Shown here: in pieces, positions 50,079 to 50,146 of the stretch
How the letters are laid out: each line of letters starts with the position of its first letter
Position numbering within the stretch: the first letter of the stretch is position 1
Assembly (NCBI GenBank): GCA_945901125.1
Contig: CAMDKD010000019.1
Span: forward strand, 1 to 50,146
DNA: 50,146 nt
DNA from: Bordetella parapertussis
GTDB lineage: Bacteria > Pseudomonadota > Gammaproteobacteria > Burkholderiales > Burkholderiaceae_C
Reading direction: 5' to 3'
Program-made: the position numbers and the translations under genes
Notes under the pieces: model-generated
Seen by the model: only the letters and a program-made list of their open reading frames with translations
What the model was told of the DNA's origin: nothing
The model's database searches: none

Positions 50079-50146
50079 TGGGGTGGCTGATGGGGCTCGA
50101 ACCCACGACAACAGGAATCACAATCCTGGACTCTACCAACTGAGCT
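50079..50146 (-). tRNA. tRNA-His (GTG), 5' end outside the window
   Basis: The minus strand shows AGCTCAGTTGGTAGAG (D-arm), an anticodon arm CAGGA-TTGTGAT-TCCTG with anticodon GTG, the T-arm GGGTTCGAGCCC, and the 3' acceptor CAGCCAC followed by C73 and CCA (50079-50081). C73 is the tRNA-His discriminator that pairs with G-1. About nine 5' bases lie beyond the window. Confidence 0.95.

Overview
The window looks like a chromosomal stretch of a betaproteobacterium of the order Burkholderiales, most likely an Oxalobacteraceae-type organism with moderate GC. That placement is inferred from gene order and content: thrS-infC-rpmI-rplT-pheS-pheT-ihfA-merR-tRNA-Pro, alaA-hom-thrC-moeA-moaD-moaE-clpB, rpsF-priB-rpsR-rplI-dnaB, surE-pcm-nlpD-rlmD, a divergent ppsA/ppsR pair, and a histone H1-like SWIB protein. 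I see no insertion sequence, prophage, rRNA operon or CRISPR array. Coding density is high and most genes are housekeeping.

Layout. 1-4.7 kb: partial pgeF, maiA, a zinc-ribbon Nudix hydrolase, an acyl-CoA dehydrogenase and an L-lactate permease. 4.7-6.05 kb: a lipoprotein with a ClpP-like signature, coupled to an orphan ParA-type ATPase. 6.05-10.1 kb (minus): a tight run fhs - dihaem cytochrome c peroxidase - Adhesin_E-like secreted protein - alpha/beta hydrolase, with a strongly structured leader region upstream of fhs. 10.3-13 kb: a secreted PEBP-family protein, an SDR, then a zinc-ribbon/truncated-haemoglobin fusion followed by a recombinase-like protein lacking a catalytic domain, and a second Adhesin_E-like protein. 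13-21 kb (minus): the translation operon (ThrRS, IF3, L35, L20, PheRS, IHF-alpha, a MerR regulator) ending in tRNA-Pro(GGG). 21-23.3 kb: isocitrate lyase and the H1/SWIB protein around a 435-bp AT-rich regulatory region that holds an 18-bp perfect palindrome. 23.4-32 kb (minus): a chain of alanine aminotransferase, homoserine dehydrogenase, threonine synthase, molybdopterin synthesis (moeA, moaD, moaE) and clpB, with overlapping start/stop codons in its upstream part. 32.1-34.8 kb (plus): a Mth938-domain protein, a Bcp peroxiredoxin and a PIN-PhoH ATPase. 34.8-37.8 kb (minus): DnaB and the S6-PriB-S18-L9 operon. 37.9-41.3 kb: PEP synthase and, divergently, its bifunctional regulator. 41.3-50.1 kb: a GlcG-like protein, a Bax-inhibitor-1-like membrane protein, the rlmD-nlpD-pcm-surE cluster, a quinone oxidoreductase, a short urate-oxidase-N membrane protein, YggT, a class V aminotransferase and a partial tRNA-His.

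Metabolically the window fits an aerobe living on organic acids and aromatic or amino-acid breakdown products: lactate uptake, fatty-acid oxidation, the glyoxylate shunt, PEP synthase for gluconeogenesis, and maleylacetoacetate isomerase for tyrosine/homogentisate breakdown. The least ordinary items are: (i) the zinc-ribbon/globin fusion with B10 His and its catalytically empty recombinase-like neighbour; (ii) the ClpP-like lipoprotein/ParA pair; (iii) the fhs upstream region with mutually exclusive hairpins; (iv) a terminator-shaped hairpin just before a thrS start that has no Shine-Dalgarno; and (v) a PgeF homologue whose expected zinc-binding cysteine is glycine. None is proven to be a new system from sequence alone.
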